From the NCBI GenBank assembly GCA_963693085.1, contig OY856413.1:543948879-544012878 (forward strand): 64,000 bases of DNA, written 5' to 3'. The position numbers were made by a program, and so were the translations under genes. This stretch comes from Alisma plantago-aquatica (lineage: Eukaryota > Streptophyta > Magnoliopsida > Alismatales > Alismataceae). Positions 12,666 through 24,926 of the stretch are shown here, in pieces (the first letter of the stretch is position 1; every line of letters starts with the position of its first letter). A model generated the notes under the pieces. That model saw only the letters and a program-made list of their open reading frames with translations. It ran no database searches and was not told where the DNA came from.

Positions 12666-12785
12666 CAAATATATTCTCAGTTCAGAAAATTAACACAATG
12701 CATGAGACTTTAAGTTGAGATAAGATAATATAATTTTCAGAAATGAGCATTGGATCAAATATCAACTAAATTTCATTCAAGTCAA

Positions 12786-14510
12786 CTAAGTTTGGGGTTT
12801 TGGAACCCAAACCAACTTGGAATCCTTGTTCTTATAAGGGCATGAAAATGAGTAATGTCCAAGACGTAGACAAAAATGACAAGTAATAGAATCAATTTCA
12901 TTTCTCTTTCTAGGAATTGTGTTCTTAGGTACAAACATAGTTTTAGTCTTGGATGCTTTAGTTCTTTTGGGTTGATTTTTCTTTGGATCATATCCTAATC
13001 CTCTTCTTCCATTGTAACTAGAGGAAATTTTCAGAATATTTTCAAGAATGTCATTACCTCTTAAATCATTTATTTTTCTTTGTAGCTTAGCAATGTCATC
13101 CATCTTCTTGTTTATCTCTTTCCTTGCTTGATCTAAATCAGATAATAGAGAGTTTCTTTCTTGTACAACATTATCATAATCTAGATGGTTACATAGAATT
13201 GGTTGGGTCTGAAAATTGTTTAGTTTAGCTAGCAAATCAACCTTTTCTTGAGAAAGAAGATCAAAATTCGTTTCTAGAGTAAGTAACTTTCTACTGCAGT
13301 CATTTAAAGATGTTTTTAAAGACAAATTCTCAAGATCAATGTTGTTCTTTTCAGAAGAGAGATCATTTAATCTAGCATATAATTCTTCATTTGTTTTGGT
13401 AGCCTTCCTTAGTTTCTTTTTGCAGTCAACATATTTATCATGATTTTCTTGTAGACTAGCAATTAACTCTTCTTTAGGGAGATCAAGAAGGCTTACCTCT
13501 TGGGAATCTTCATCATCTTCTCTTACCATAAGACATTCCACCTTCTCTTCTCCACTTTCACTCTCACTTGACTCATCCCATGCAGCTTTATAAGCTTTTT
13601 CTCCCTTATTTTTGTGTGAGCTTTTCTTTCCTTTCTTTGCTTTAGGGCATTCATTTTTTAGATGTCCTTTCTTTCCACACTCAAAACACCTAGGAGAAGA
13701 AGAAGAACTAGAGATTTTGTTAGTTCTAAATCTTTTATATTTCTTACCATTTACAATTAAGGCTTCTTCTCCTTCTTCTTCACTTGACTCATCACTTTCC
13801 GGTGTGACAATTTTTGAAGCTTTTAGAGCCACCTCTTTCTTTTTCCCTTGTTGAAGTTCACGCTCTCTTCTTTCTTCCTCTTCTAGAGTTGCTTCATGAG
13901 CTTATAGGTTGCCAATGAGTTGTTCCATCCTCAATCGGGTGAGGTCATTTGCTTCTTCAATGGCCGTCACTTTGGGCTTGTATTTGGGAGGAAGTGATCT
14001 AAGAATCTTCGACACCTGATCTTCCTCACGAATCACTTTACCTAAGGCATTCAAACCATTTACAATAGAAGAGAATTTTGCATACATTTCACTAATAGAT
14101 TCATTTTGATCCATACAAAACTGTTCAAATTTCTGTTTAAGCATTCCAATTTTTGAGTTCTTAACTTGCATAGTTCCTTCATAAGTTATGGAAAGTCTAT
14201 GCCAAATTTCGTAGGCTGTTTCACAATTTGATATTCTATTAAATTCTCCAACTGAAATTGAACAATAAAGTATACTTACAGCCTTTGCATTCATTTGGAG
14301 AGACTTTACCGTATTGATGTCCCAAGCTGCATATTCCACTTGAGGAAGTTTGTAGGGAGTTGACACCATCCTCCATAGATCCCAACTAATCCCTTGGAAG
14401 TAAAATTGCATTCTCCTTTTCTAGTAGGTGTATTTAGTACCATCAAATGCAGGAGGCCTAGCCACAAGTGTCCCTTCAAGGTTGAGGTTGTTGAGCAACC
14501 CGTCACCCAT
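12786..14510 (-). pseudogene. Copia A gag with two zinc knuckles and coiled coil
   Basis: The frame starts at ATG 14508-14510, 35 bp after the primer-binding site, and spans 574 codons. It is interrupted by TAG at 14421-14423 (codon 30, replacing the Trp expected before KRRM) and TAA at 13902-13904. The N-terminal half is the UBN2-type capsid region (for example EIWHRLSITYEGT). Then come an acidic Ser-rich linker, a CCHC knuckle CFECGKKGHLKNEC, a long heptad-rich coiled-coil stretch (EELIASL through ARKEINKK), and a second knuckle CHFCLRLGHYSFSC followed by WVPK, typical of SIRE-like gag. The product packages element RNA into virus-like particles in the cytoplasm. Confidence 0.9.
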
Positions 14511-14544
14511 TCTTCAAGACTTGGTTAGAGTTCCTTGAAGCCCA

Positions 14545-14555
14545 CTCTGATACCA
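14545..14555 (-). other. Primer-binding site of copia A (initiator tRNA-Met)
   Basis: Minus strand TGGTATCAGAG, complementary to the 3' end of plant initiator tRNA-Met, two bases from the LTR end. Confidence 0.9.
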
Positions 14556-14557
14556 AT

Positions 14558-14683
14558 TGAAAAACCACTAGAGGGGGGGTGAATAGAGTTCCTGCAACAC
14601 TAAAGTAGCACGTTAGATCGACAAGAGTGAAATGTTTGTCATTATCAAAACAAAGGGATTAAATGATGTCCATTTAACCAACA
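14558..14683 (-). repeat. 5' LTR of copia A, internally deleted (126 bp)
   Basis: Keeps about 30 bp of the LTR 3' end and about 95 bp of its 5' end, joined directly. The 1287 bp between, matching roughly 7548-8836 of the 3' LTR, are missing, including the TATA box and all hairpins. Both outer termini and the target duplication are intact, so the loss happened inside the LTR. Confidence 0.9.
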
Positions 14684-17600
14684 GGAAAATCATGGTATAA
14701 CATATCAAAGTGAATGCTTAGATATTGTGCTTGAGGTTGTATAGTTGGAAGTCCTTATATATATATATGTGTGTGTGAAAGTGGAAACCCTAGAATTTCA
14801 TGTATGGAAACTCCATATGAATTTAGTTGTAGTATTTGGGATTGAATCCCACAAAGTGAATAAGATACCTTATAACAAAAGTGAATCCCTAATTCACATA
14901 TCAAAGTTCCCTTCAACACTATATGCTTCCCCTAATATCCATGGTGGGGGAGAAAAGGGGGTCTTTTCGCGGACTAAAATCAATTATAAGAATATGTAGA
15001 GTATATTAGATCTCATGTATTATTCTATGAATGGTTATGGGACCCAAAGTTATGGTTGTGATATCTCGATTCTCATAATTTTTTAGATGTAAGGATTTGG
15101 GGTTAGATAACTTAATTTAGATTACATTTTGAGGATGTTGTGAAATGGGAAATATTATATTTGGCTCATGTTATACAAGGTTATATGCCAAAACTTGTAC
15201 CAAGGTTTGAGAATGGAAGGCAGTGTTGCTATAGTCCCCACCCATCCACGAAACAAATTTGGGATGTTTTACTTGTCTTAGGGTTTATGGTGGAACTCTA
15301 AGGAATGGATGGTAAGGTGTGCATGTGAGCTCAAATGATGGCTTCTACTTCATTAGATACTAGCCATAGTACTTTAATGTAAATTACTAAAATGGAATAC
15401 TTTTTGTGCTATATTTAACATGATATATTAGTCTTGTAGTCTCATTCAACGTTTCAACAACTAGTAAGTAAAATTTTGATGGTATATCTCCTTAATGCTT
15501 AAGTTTAGTTTGAGTTAAATTAGGCCTGAATGAATAAAGATGATCATAATGTATTTATTTACTAATATTATTTTATAATCATTTATACAAATATCTAATT
15601 GATGAACAAATTTTACATCCTCAAGTTGAGTCGCCATCCACTCAGTTTGAGCCCAGATTCTGATGAGTTAATAGTTAAGTGAAGTCCATATGCTTATGTA
15701 GTGTCTAGTAGTACATGTCTTGAGAGTCTTTTGAATCTACCTTGTGGGTACAATTTTTTGTAGGAAGATAATATGTGAATATGTTATCTCATATATATCT
15801 TTCCAAGTTTATAAGAAAATTTTGATTTAATTTCGAAATGACTCATGTATAATATTAGTTGACCTATATGTGAACAAGTGATCACCTTTATACAAATGTT
15901 GTTTCTATTGACCTTGGATGGTTAATCATCCAAGACCTCATGTTTTTATGCTCAATAAGATTAGGTTTTTGGTTTTAGTTCTTATATCAAATCTCATCAC
16001 TGCCTCAAATATCATAGTTTGGTTAGTTACTAATAGCAGTCCCCGATATTACGGGACATTTTTATGTATTTGTAGATTTTAATTTTTTGTAAGAATATAT
16101 TAGTTGTGTGTGAAATTCATGAACATACTAGAGAAAAGTACTTGGACATAGTATTGTCTCAAACTAATTAAGAAAACTAGAAACCTATGAAGCAAGTGAT
16201 TGGAAATCTCAATCTAGTAAAGAGATAGCTACATGAATTTAATGTGCATGGGTATTTACGTTGTACAAGTTGAAGACTTCTTTTCCCATATAAAGCTCCA
16301 TGTTTTTCACCTGATATGGGTGATGAAATATTTTTTAATCTAGATTTGATTAGTTAAAATGATTTGACAACATTAGTATAGTCTAGATAAAATGTTGTTT
16401 GGTAACTTAATATGCATATCGTTTGAATATTATGTTGCATTTATTTCAAAACAAAGAAGATAATATAGACCATATTTGAAATACTTCTCAAATAGAGGTT
16501 GATTTGGTTCAAATATTCATATCAAAGTTGAACTATCAAATCATAAATCTCACTTATACTCACAATTTTCCAAACACCTTGGTTGATCAAGTCAGGAATT
16601 CACTAAAAGGCAACACCCAATCATGTAAATCCATTGCAAATTTGGGAAAAAAGAAAATAAAACATTTAGGACAAGCTAAGATATGACCACCTCATATTAT
16701 TATTCTATCAAGAATTTAAGTATCATACTACACATACTAATTTCATGTCCATATGAAAAAGCATCACATTAACTTTGTCATAGTTCCATGAGGAAATTAC
16801 ATTATGTCATCTTACCCTTTTAGAAAAATTTCACAAGTTACATTTTGTTGACTCCTTAACAATTGATGTCAACCCTCATAGAAAATACTAGAGTATATAT
16901 TGATCCATAGCCCCTATTTAGAATGGACTTGGTGGGATCCTATGTTCTTTCATTCAATAACTATCATGAATTCACCCTGACATGGCCGAATAAAGTGTGT
17001 GAAAAAAAATTGGACTACAAGTGGGATGTAGGATTTCCAGGAATGGTTTTATTCGAAATAATAAAACTGACTCTATTTTACTTTGACAAGGATTCTAAGA
17101 TATGTTCTAGATTAGCTTTTCTGTTCTAACATCAATCTGATAAAATAGTCATACGATAACCATATTGTCCCCAAACAAAATTTATCCTAATGACACCAAT
17201 TTTATCTCATCATTGGGACTAACCTAGTTTAGATTTTACAAGATTTCAATATCCATATCACATGAAAATAGGGTCTAGAGATTGATGTCAACTTCAGGCT
17301 AGATCATGCAGCTTTCGTGACCACATGTGGTTGGTACAAATCAACCTCCATGGCTTCTTTCTCATGACATCAACTTAGATCATATCAATCTTGAATCTTG
17401 GTTTCTATAGAGTCAACCATGAATCAGTATTGTGACCTTCTATAAGACATATATGATGACCTAAACCTTTTCTTGGGTTAAGGAACATCAAAATATCATT
17501 TAAACATATTATGTAATATCTATTATAAAACATAAATCAAACCACTTCAATAAGGAATATACAAGGTCATCAAATAAAGATCATAATATTCAACTAAATC

Positions 17601-18692
17601 AACGTCTTCTTATTTAATTGACTGGTCAACCGGGTGTTTCAAAGAACAAGGTGACTTGTAGGTTCCATACACATAGATAAGGACATATATTAACAAATGT
17701 TAACCAAAAGTGAGTTTTTCTAGTAAGAAAACTAAGGTAAGCATGGAAATTTATATTACATAGTGAAACATATTAGAGTCTCGAGATAATATGCATAAAA
17801 TAGAAATGGTTCATCACAACACCAAATATTTGTTCCTAGTTACTAATATTGGATGTGTTTCTAAGTCATGGAAACATTTTTGAAAATTGTGTACCTCATA
17901 TTTTAACTATTGATGTATTGTAGCTAAGAGATAAAGTTATTTATATTATACATATAGGAAAAAAATAGACTAACATTCAATACCATTGCTTGATTTAGTC
18001 ATAATCATATTTGTTTCCATATTCTAGCCATGCATCATGTTCATTAGTGTTTTCATTAATATCCATACTTGGAAAACTACCTAAGAATGGATGTAGTCAA
18101 ATCTTCTCATAGTAGCCTTCTTCGACCATATGATCCATGATAATATAACTTTCTCATGTCAAAAGATAGACAAATCTATTACTATGGATGTCATCGATAC
18201 ATAATCATGTTAAATATCATCTTTCTCAGTTGCCTTATCAAAATGAACCGTGTGAGCCCCAACTCCATAATAAGTGCATATGTCTTTACAGACCCCGATA
18301 CATGACATCTTAGTGTATCATGGTCTATTATCTCTTACACTATAAAACTACAATGAAAATATCAAAAAAAATGACACACCTATTTTTTAATAATTCCCTT
18401 GGCATACTGATGCCCTGTGTAGGAGGAAATAATTTATGTTATGTGTGTAATAAGATATATAATTCACTTTTAGTTGTGGGAAACCAATTTTACATTCACC
18501 CTGCCATCACTTGAAGTTTAACACAATAAATTGTGTTTTTTTTCAGAATTATCAAATGAATTTTTAGATTATTTTCTCTTGTAATCTAAATTGAATTTTG
18601 CCAGAGATGTTGTTCCTTAACAAGATACTTGTTTTCATATATATAAGGACTTATTTTCTTAACATTGTATCTCAATCATAAAAGGATCTACT
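14684..18692. other. AT-rich intergenic sequence, no gene seen
   Basis: Four kb with no recognised coding region or element. A short (TA)n(TG)n microsatellite lies at about 14756-14778. Small open frames have no known motif. Confidence 0.5.
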
Positions 18693-20146
18693 TGTTGACT
18701 TGAGAGTTATACATTACCCATATTTTGATAATGACTTAACCATTCCATTCCTATGTATCTAATATGTTTGTTCAAGATTGATTTTAGGCTTTAGGTACAT
18801 GAAAAGGATCAAATAACACAAGCCCTAGCTTGTCCAAGTTCAAGTCAAAAGCAATGCAACTTCACGTTTTGGGAAATCACTCCAAACAGTCTTAGATTAG
18901 TTTTATAATCACTTGTATTGATGATATGAGTTGTAACTAAGATGAGAAAAAATCAGGGACACTTAATTCCAACGTTTTGTCACTCAAAAGTCAAATTAGA
19001 AAATTTTTCTGAGGTTGTTTATCGATCATATTGGAAACTCGACCGACCCAGTGATGGATTTTTTGAAGATGACCAATCTTGCACACTCACAAAACTCGAC
19101 CAATCGATCAACTAAGCAAAACTTATTTTGACTCATCGGTCGAATTTCCTAGAAAAAACTCAACTGATAGTTTGAAAATTGGCTTTGTCACTTAGTGGAT
19201 CGGTCTAGTTACCTTTATTGAAACCTGGCCGAATGTACAATACAAAAAATGTAGAAAAAGTGATTGTAACTATTGGAGAGTTGTTGTGAGTGAAAATAGA
19301 TCTGTTGTAACTTGGAAAATGGTTATATCTCACCCTTAAGTGATCTCACACTCAAGGGAACACCCCCAGCTATAAATAGGACCCCTTGGAGTTCATTCTG
19401 AGTTTGCTCATTCATGCTATTCTAATTCTTGTTATAGTTGAGTGTGTTGCAACTACTTGATCTCATTTCTCTCTCTCATTTACAAAGTATTTAGTGATTA
19501 TGAGTGAGTTAGGCCAGTTTTAAGAGAGATACCTCCATTTTCTTGTAAAGATCTCATTCCATTCCATCTTCCCTACCCCCTTTTTCTATGAGCAAAGGTT
19601 GAAGCAAGGTACTCTAAGTGAAGGTGAAGGTGTTGTTGTTCTTGTTCAAGGTTGAAGAACAGGTGAAGATCTTCTCCAGTAGAAGGAGAAGGGCAAGGCC
19701 AAGATACAAGAAGAGTGGACAAAATCCTTCAAGGCCAAAGACTTGATGCAAGTGTGGGTAAGTCCTTGTTGAAGGCTGAAGACATCTTGATCAAGTGGGT
19801 AAGTCCTTGTGAAGGTGGAAGATTCTTGTCTTTAGGTAAGTTTTTGGATGTATTGTGGTCTCCTTGTATCTCTTATGAATGACAATAAGTATACACAGAT
19901 TGCAAAGTCCTAGAGGTTGACCTCTCTAGGTAGTGTATTGACTCTCTCCTAGTTTGGATAGTGGAACCACTCTAAACCACCTTGTCCAAGTGCATGTTTC
20001 AATTTCTCTCATCCTTGCTATGCTTGATTAGTTATGACTTCAAATTGCACTTAAGCTATTAGTTTTGATTGATATAATTTGAAGGTCTAACTTATCTTGT
20101 GAGAATTTTGAAACTCTATTCACCCCCCTCTAGAGAACTAGATCCA
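18693..20146 (+). repeat. 5' LTR of copia element B (1454 bp)
   Basis: Starts TGTTGACTTGAGAG after CTACT and ends AGAACTAGATCCA, five bases before the primer-binding site. It shares TTTTGATAATGAC near its start and CACCCCCCTCTAG near its end with the copia A LTR. Decayed GGTCGA/TCGACC words lie at about 19022-19235. Confidence 0.8.
19371..19379 (+). promoter_or_regulatory. TATA box of copia B LTR
   Basis: TATAAATAG followed by GACCCC, about 680 bp into the LTR, the same relative position and word as in copia A. Confidence 0.65.
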
Positions 20147-20151
20147 AAAAG

Positions 20152-20162
20152 TGGTATCAGAG
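20152..20162 (+). other. Primer-binding site of copia B (initiator tRNA-Met)
   Basis: TGGTATCAGAG five bases downstream of the LTR end. Confidence 0.9.
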
Positions 20163-20201
20163 TCAAGGATCTTCTCCAACAATCTCTCACAATATGAGAA
20201 G

Positions 20202-21947
20202 ATGGATGACAACCTACTTGGTTCACTCATCTTAGAGGGAGGCTTCTCCATGCATCCTTCGGTCTTTGACGGCACCAACTTCCTCTATTGGAAGAGGTGT
20301 ATGCTATTGTACATTCAAGGCATGAACTTTGATATGTGGAAGGTCATGGTCACACAATACAAGGAGCCAACCGCAACTATTTCATCATGGAATGCAGCTT
20401 CACTAAAAGAAGTCTACCTCAATGCCAAAGCCATAAGAATCCTCTATGCAGCCCTAACCCCAACGGAGTGTAACCACATCTCCTCATGGGATAGCACCTA
20501 TGAGAATTGTGGATATGTTGTGTATCACCTATGACAGCACAAAGAAAGTTAAGGAGGCTAACATCTACATGTTGAACAACCCTTTAGATAACTTCAAGAT
20601 GGGCAACAAAGAAGGGATTGTGAAGATGTACTCTAGGCTCAATGTCAACATCAATGGCCTAGTTTCTTTGGGCAACACTTTGGATAGAGGTGTAATCAAC
20701 TCCAAGATCTTGAGGACTATACCAAAGAGATGGGATTCAAGGGTGACCTCCATTGAAGAAGTGAGAAGGGTTGGTGACATCTCAACTGAAGAGCTCATTG
20801 GCAACCTACCAGTTCATGAGCCAAGGCTTGACAAGAAAGAAGATGAAGCCAAGCTAGAAGAGAAGGAAGCCATGAAGATAAAAAATAGTGCTTTCAAAGC
20901 TCAAGTGGAGGTGGTCATCCTTCAACAAATACTTGCTTTCCAGACATCTCCCTCCCCCTCTAGTGAAGATGATGGCCCTAGTGAGCATGAAGCCAACTAC
21001 ACAAATGGCAAGCACTTCAATGGAAAGCAATCCTCCTTCTCTACTCCTAGATTCTACAAGTGTGGACAAAAGGGACACTACAAGTGTGAATGTCATAAAT
21101 CAAGAAAGTTACACCACAAGGGCAACTCCAAGAAGGAGGAAGAGTACAAGAAGGATAGAAAATACAAGAGGAAGGAATAGAAGGAGAAAAGACACAAGAA
21201 TGTAGCTCATGCGGCTTGGGAAGAATCATCCTCAAGTGGCTCTAGCTCCGAAGAAGATGAAGAATGCCACCTTGCACTCATGGACTCTACAAGTGAAGAA
21301 ATTGGCAAGGTAAGTGAGGTAAATGAGGTAAGCTTGTATAAGTTATCTAAGGAAACTCTTATTGATATGTTTGTTTCTACCCATTCTTCTTTTGCTAAAT
21401 GTAAATCTAATAGAAAAAGGTTAGGAAAATTATTGATGATTTGTATGCTAAACTTGAAATTCTTGAGAAAAATGAGAAAACTCATCTTGAGAGCATTGAT
21501 AACTTTCAAGGACAATTTCTTGATGTCGAGCTCCAATACAATGGAGTTTAGGTAGAGAATGGTGTTTACCTTAAGAAAATTGAAAATCTTAACGAAGATA
21601 ACCAAAAGTGCCTAAATGAGATTGAAACTCTTAAAATTGAAAATGTTGAATTTAATCTCATTATTGATTCTCATAGGGATGAGGGATGATTATCTTAAGG
21701 AAATTTAAGTGCTTAAATATGAAAATGCTAGGTTTCTTGGTCAAGTTAATGATTTATCTTCTAGACCTATCTTGCCTATTAATGATGTTGCTTCTATGTC
21801 TCTTGAGAAATATTCTTATTTGACTAAAGCCCTCTGCTTAGAGGTCGACCTTGTACATGCTAGAGATGATCTTGCTAGTTTTTATTCTACTTTTATATCT
21901 CTTAATGATGATAATCATAGACTTAGAGCCTCTCTGTAGAAATTGCT
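20202..21947 (+). pseudogene. Copia B gag, N-terminal part (broken)
   Basis: The start is ATG at 20202, giving MDDNLLGSLILEGG and the capsid pattern VFDGTNFLYWKR. The frame shifts near 20500, continues to TAG at 21178-21180, and then runs on with further slips to the gypsy C insertion. The first zinc knuckle reads FYKCGQKGHYKCEC: the first Cys of CCHC has become Phe. An acidic Ser/Glu segment (EESSSSGSSSEEDEE) and a coiled-coil region follow, as in copia A. The protein is cut at 21947 and resumes at 35825. It had the capsid and RNA-binding role of gag. Confidence 0.85.
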
Positions 21948-22819
21948 TGTTACAACCCCAATTTTTTGGGTTCATATGGTTGGAAATGCAATTTCCCCTA
22001 TAAATGTATGGTTATAAAATTGTATGATTTATGTGTATTGAATGGATTTCCTTTGGAATATTTCCTTTGTGCATGAGATTTCTTGGATCATAATATGATA
22101 ATGAGTCCAGTATGATTAAAAGAAAAAGAAGAAATCAAATAATGCATAAATAAGAAAAGAAATTGAGATAATAAATGAAAATATGAGAAATATGTGGAAA
22201 GATGTATGACTGAATCATAAGGGATGAGATTTCAAATCTACAAGGTTTCTAATGGTAAAAGGAATACAAATAAAGAGAATAAAAGAGTAAGAGAGAGAAA
22301 ATATGTATAAATATGCCTTTTTAAGTGATAACTTGCTTATGAATAAAAGTCTCTCATACTTTCTATTTTGTGTCCAAAACTTGGCACACAAGTATTTTAA
22401 ATTATCATGGACTTTCTCTTAAAATTTGGGATCCAACAGATAAGCGGTTTAGGAGATATGATTTTTGTAATGTTTCCTAAAGTGAAGAGGATTGGTTTAA
22501 ATGACATGATTAATTGAGGATATTTTTCTGGCTATTAATTGAGCGCACGACATGATGACCATTGGATGTAAGATACAACTGTGACTATACCTTCTCTCAT
22601 CACAATGGAACAAGGAAAGGAGGAATAGGTAAATGTGATTTTAGGATCAATTTCCTCACAAACTGATGCATGAGCATCTATGGGGACTCTCCCATTGTGA
22701 TTAGAACTCCTTTCCGAATTGATAGATCTCAAGATTGGATAGTTTTGGAGAATGATCTGAGGTTTCCCCAACATCCCAGTGGATCCAGACTCCATGGATG
22801 CTGGCTTGCGAGCCAAATC

Positions 22820-22828
22820 TATAAAAGG
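22820..22828 (+). promoter_or_regulatory. TATA box of gypsy C 5' LTR
   Basis: TATAAAAGG followed by GGCTCTTCCCCC; the same site recurs in the 3' LTR at 33720. A GC-rich transcribed leader follows. Confidence 0.7.
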
Positions 22829-24284
22829 GGCTCTTCCCCCTCTATGTGATGCGTAGAGAGATGCGAGGTGATCTGAGTGAGTTTGATGAACTGTCTGTTG
22901 CTCTTGATTTTGCTGAAGATCAGTATACAATAGGTTTCCCGTTCCACTTGCACTGTCCACTAGTGGCGTGGAGGTTCACTTCCAAGCAGGCATCTCCTCC
23001 AGCAGCTGAAGTCTCGGGTGGCTTCGGTAGGCTTGGCCGAACGTCCCCGCAAGGGCAATTTCCCCAGCATGACTCCAGAGTGGAGATTCAACCACAAGGT
23101 TGATCCCCTATCAGGCACTAGTTCATGAGTAATGGAGTGTTGAGGAATGGGATGAAGAAAGGGGAAATTACCTCCTTGCCCCCAGGCACGTGAGGCCCCA
23201 GGGCAAAAGCACAAGACTGAAAGAGTAAACAGCCACTCGGTGAGCGCCTTGCTCATGTGGGGCTGGTTGCCTAGGTGGCTGGTAGGGATTCACAGATCCT
23301 TAATCTGCATGGAAAAGGTGAAGGGAAATTGGACTGCTGATGTGGCAGCCAACTATTAGATGAAAGGTAATTTACCTTGCAAAATTTGTAATTAAGTATT
23401 GGTAACTCTGATAAGGACAAACTATATATGAAAATTGATCAAGAGAATGCAAGAGATCCAATAAAAATAGAATTAAATCCTATATCTTCTTGCAATCCAA
23501 AAGTACCTAAAGTTACTACCTTTAATGCTTTCATGAGTAAGAAACAATATTTTGATGTTCTATGAAATTGAGAAGATTAATATGGATGATCTATGAGCAT
23601 ATTAACCTGTTCTTAAAAAAATGTTTTGATGTCTAAATAGATGATCCATGTCTCAATATCCTAATTTAGGGTTTGATATGTTAATGTGCATTAATGGGCT
23701 TAGAATCCCTAATCTAGGTGTTAGTGGTTCCTAATTGGATATGTTTCAAGATCAAGTTAATCCTAAGTCATTTTGATAAAAAGAAGCCTTTCATATGGAT
23801 AAGTGGATAATTAGGGTTTTAAACGTAGAACTGTTGGTTTAGGGTTTTGTGGACCTAAAAGAGGAAAGTTGTAAATAGATCCAAAGGAACCCTAATTCGG
23901 ATTAGAAACTCTAGAAAGTGATTCCAAGCCATTAAAGTAAGTTCTTAATGAGTATGTAGTAAATAGGTTGTACATGCTTTTTAGGATTCTATTATTCTGT
24001 GTGATTGGCTTGCTTGATTGATTGGACATCTAGTTGGATTTGGATATATTACTTTGTTTGAGACTCCAAATGAGGTATGTGGTAATGCGTATGACTAATC
24101 GCTCTAGTTTCATGGCAATTTCTGAGGTTTTATCAGTTGCTTAGAAATAACTACAAGGTTGACTATTATTTCATGCAACTGTAAAGTGAGTATGACTATC
24201 AGCATAAGTATATGTGCATGACTAGCTTAGATCCTAGTCTTCCTATGTAGCTTTGATGACGATGAGATGGATTACCTAGTACAT

Positions 24285-24436
24285 GGTCTACCCTTGGGGT
24301 AGGTTCATCAAGTTATCATGAGTCGATGTGTTGGTCTACCCTTGGGTAGGACCATACGACTACACAACCTATGTCGTGATCTACCTATAAGGTAGGATCA
24401 TAGGGGCTACTTGAGATCTACCATATGAGAGAGGTA
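24285..24436 (+). repeat. Hairpin array near the 3' end of the gypsy C 5' LTR
   Basis: Repeated units with a TACC...GGTAG core flanked by complementary arms. TGGTC (24332-24336), core TACCCTTGGGTAG, GACCA (24350-24354) is perfect. GTGATC (24376-24381), core TACCTATAAGGTAG, GATCAT (24396-24401) pairs with one G-U. A first unit at about 24284 has one mismatch; a fourth near 24414 is weak. The array lies about 0.5-0.6 kb before the LTR end. Confidence 0.75.
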
Positions 24437-24914
24437 GTATCATGTCCACTGTAGGAACAACACAGAGGCAATGATATGTAGCAATTGAGTAGTTGAATAT
24501 GTAAAGTTTGATCTGTTAAGCAATAATTTTGTTGCATTATGTGGTTACAAATAGATCCAAGTTTTTGGTTCCCCCACATACCAGTACAATTCATTATAGT
24601 GAGTGATGTTTTGTTTGTCAGCATTTTAGGAATATCTGAAATTGGACAAACAATAAAGTGGAACATGTGAAGAATAAAGTTAAATCATAAAGGAGGATTT
24701 AGTTAGAGAAAACTCTACAGTGGGTAGAAGTTCCAAATTCCTATTTTTGAAAGGTATGTGAAAAGTATATTTTATCATGTTTTCAGTTGTCTTTGGTAGA
24801 ATTTATTAATTATTTTTTATTATTTGCAAAACCATTGATCCTATTTTGGGATAGCGACTCTAACTTCTTGGTCTTCCTTAATTGGGGGTTATCGGGAGGT
24901 GGGGTCTTTACATT

Positions 24915-24926
24915 TGGTATCAGAGC
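24915..24926 (+). other. Primer-binding site of gypsy C (initiator tRNA-Met)
   Basis: TGGTATCAGAGC two bases after the LTR end. Confidence 0.9.

Larger units (their letters stand above)
7518..14683 (-). mobile_element. Copia element A: full-length Ty1/copia retrotransposon (SIRE-like)
   Basis: A complete element on the minus strand: 5' LTR (14558-14683), initiator-Met primer-binding site, gag, pol in copia order (protease, integrase, RT, RNase H), polypurine tract, 3' LTR (7518-8930). LTRs run TG...CA on both strands. A perfect 5-bp target duplication GGAAA (7513-7517 and 14684-14688) shows that the two outer ends belong to one insertion. The long gag with a coiled-coil region and two zinc knuckles, and the 1.4-kb LTR, suggest the SIRE/Maximus lineage; that assignment is tentative. 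Four in-frame stops, one protease active-site change and a 1.29-kb internal deletion of the 5' LTR make it non-autonomous. Confidence 0.95.
21948..24912 (+). repeat. 5' LTR of gypsy C
   Basis: 2965 bp. The TATA box sits 870 bp in, followed by a GC-rich leader at about 22850-23340, then AT-rich sequence and a hairpin array at 24285-24436. Confidence 0.95.

Noticed and set aside
13612..13854. Plus-strand frame across copia A gag
   Set aside because: It is the antisense shadow of the gag Ser/Glu-rich linker.
14756..14778. Microsatellite as a possible element border
   Set aside because: Short TA/TG run with no repeat or terminal sequence beside it.
16035..16060. CCCGATATTACGGG palindrome
   Set aside because: Single short imperfect palindrome without neighbours or context.
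20565..21096. Minus-strand frames across copia B gag
   Set aside because: Antisense shadows of gag; no motif.
22846..23103. 85-codon frame just after the gypsy C TATA box, possible leader peptide
   Set aside because: The 3' LTR copy does not keep the frame, so it is more likely GC-rich leader sequence.
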